Below, one piece after another: positions 63,115 through 64,000 of a stretch of DNA of 64,000 nucleotides (positions are counted from its first letter, which is position 1; each line of letters begins with the position of its first letter). The DNA comes from Episyrphus balteatus. Its lineage: Eukaryota; Arthropoda; Insecta; Diptera; Syrphidae. The stretch is taken from NCBI RefSeq assembly GCF_945859705.1, contig NC_079134.1, forward strand, positions 64,644,437 to 64,708,436, given 5' to 3'. The translations under genes and the position numbers were made by a program. The notes under the pieces were generated by a model. The model was not told the DNA's origin. It was given only the letters and a program-made list of their open reading frames with translations, and did no database searches.

Positions 63115-64000
63115 ATGGCTTGTTTAGTATGCTTTAAAGATTTACTACCTAATGAAAAAACAATTTTGTCCAGTGGTATTTGTAAATCCACTATTCATGT
63201 AAGTTGTGGTAAAATTGACTCTAAAAGATTTGATAAAATTAAAAATATATCAAATTTTCACTATTTTTGTGATAAATGTAACTTTGAGAATATGATATCA
63301 CTTTGCTCAAATGTTGAAGAAAATAGTCTTAAATTAACTGAAATTAAAAATTCCTTAAGTGAGATAAGAGCATTGGTTGCTGGTTTAGTTAAGGAACCCC
63401 CCATGACGAGAAGCAACAAAAGAAAAGCTGAGCAGTCTTCAGAAGCAATAAATAAAAAGCTTCACCTTACGGAAAAGACGGTGACTAAAGAAACTTCCCA
63501 AAACTTACCTATCGCCAAGCAACCTACTTCAATGGAATTTGATGCAAACCAAAAAACCATTGGTGATAAAAGTAAAACTTCTTCCATGGATATAGAAGTA
63601 GAAAATGTTTCCCAATCGACTCATTTAAACGAAATTCTTAACCCTAGTCCTAATATAAGTGTAAATAATTCAGGTCCAACTGAGTTACAATATAAATCTT
63701 CCAACCAAACCCTTTAACTTAAAGCTATACCTCCACCTAAAGTGTTATTTTTAACTCGCTTGGAATCTTCAACTACTGTTGGTGATGTCTTGTCCAATAT
63801 TCAAAAAACCTCAGTTCATGAAAACATAGTCGGAATTAACATATTTAAATATGAATTTCAAAGTGCAAGAGAGATCTCCTCATTTAAACTAACTGTACCA
63901 TACCATTTATTCAGCATTTTAATAAACCCTAAGTTTTGGCCTGAACATGTTTTTGTGCGCGAGTTTGAACATCGTCCCCGCAAACCCCTAAAACTTGCGC
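63115..64000 (+). pseudogene. ORF1 of non-LTR copy 5 (PHD-like finger, one stop, runs off window)
   Basis: ATG 63115 opens a Cys/His finger (CLVCFKDLLP, SGICKSTIHVSC, FHYFCDKC) like that at 31529, then a helical stretch, a basic patch (RSNKRKAEQ) and a Ser/Asn-rich linker. TAA at 63715-63717 interrupts, but the same phase stays open to the window end with PKVLFLTRLESSTTVGDV and WPEHVFVREFEHRPRKPLK, the ORF1 C-terminal domain seen at 10606-11072. A single nonsense change is the simplest reading. Presumed role: RNA packaging of the element. Confidence 0.82.

Overview
This window looks like a heterochromatin-like, AT-rich segment of an insect nuclear genome, probably a fly (Diptera; inferred, species not determinable). 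It has no intact ordinary host gene. The evidence is the company of transposon families: an env-bearing errantivirus, other Ty3/gypsy elements, jockey-like, PHD-ORF1 (CR1/jockey-group), RTE-like and LOA/I-like non-LTR elements, a Penelope-like remnant, hAT and Transib-like DNA elements, a foldback-like element, and a virus-type family B DNA polymerase relic with a GT-AG intron. Elements are nested up to three deep, and several boundaries are fixed to the base by target-site duplications (TSDs).

Layout. 1-5.4 kb: a zinc-finger/protein-primed PolB-like pseudogene, split by a truncated non-LTR element with a 6-bp TSD. 6.8-14.9 kb: gypsy element A with two identical-looking 176-bp LTRs and a GTATA TSD. 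Its gag is split by a 3.4-kb minus-strand non-LTR copy with a 9-bp TSD and an open ORF2. A itself sits in the TSD of a 302-bp hAT-type MITE, and a neighbouring tandem duplicate preserves the empty site. 17.45-29.38 kb: degenerate minus-strand gypsy B. One of its LTRs contains errantivirus C (17.555-24.707 kb, plus strand, identical-looking 314-bp LTRs, gag-pol-env), and its reverse transcriptase is cut by a 1,025-bp TIR element. 29.4-29.9 kb: Penelope-like 3' end with a hammerhead-like core. 31.5-35.2 kb: a PHD-ORF1 non-LTR copy split by a Transib-like element. 36.4-40.3 kb: an RTE-like pseudogene split by a foldback-like element carrying a tRNA-like sequence.

40.5-46.1 kb: jockey fragments, one split by a 1,167-bp hAT-type element, plus a 600-bp palindrome. 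47.4-49.4 kb: a 1.5-kb element with about 235-bp TIRs inserted next to a hAT transposase relic. 49.4-54.3 kb: a jockey relic, a gypsy 5' end with a SAP-domain gag, then an LOA/I-like fragment. 54.5-56.6 kb: two more non-autonomous DNA elements. 56.8-62.8 kb: a maze of direct and inverted repeats around a palindromic element with arms of about 515 bp. 62.8-64 kb: the start of another PHD-ORF1 non-LTR element that runs off the window.

The genes do not form a shared pathway; each encodes its own element's mobility. Most are broken. The exceptions are the ORF2 of the nested non-LTR copy (with a possible -1 frameshift signal) and the pol and env of errantivirus C. Family assignments rest on reading motifs by eye; no database search was run.
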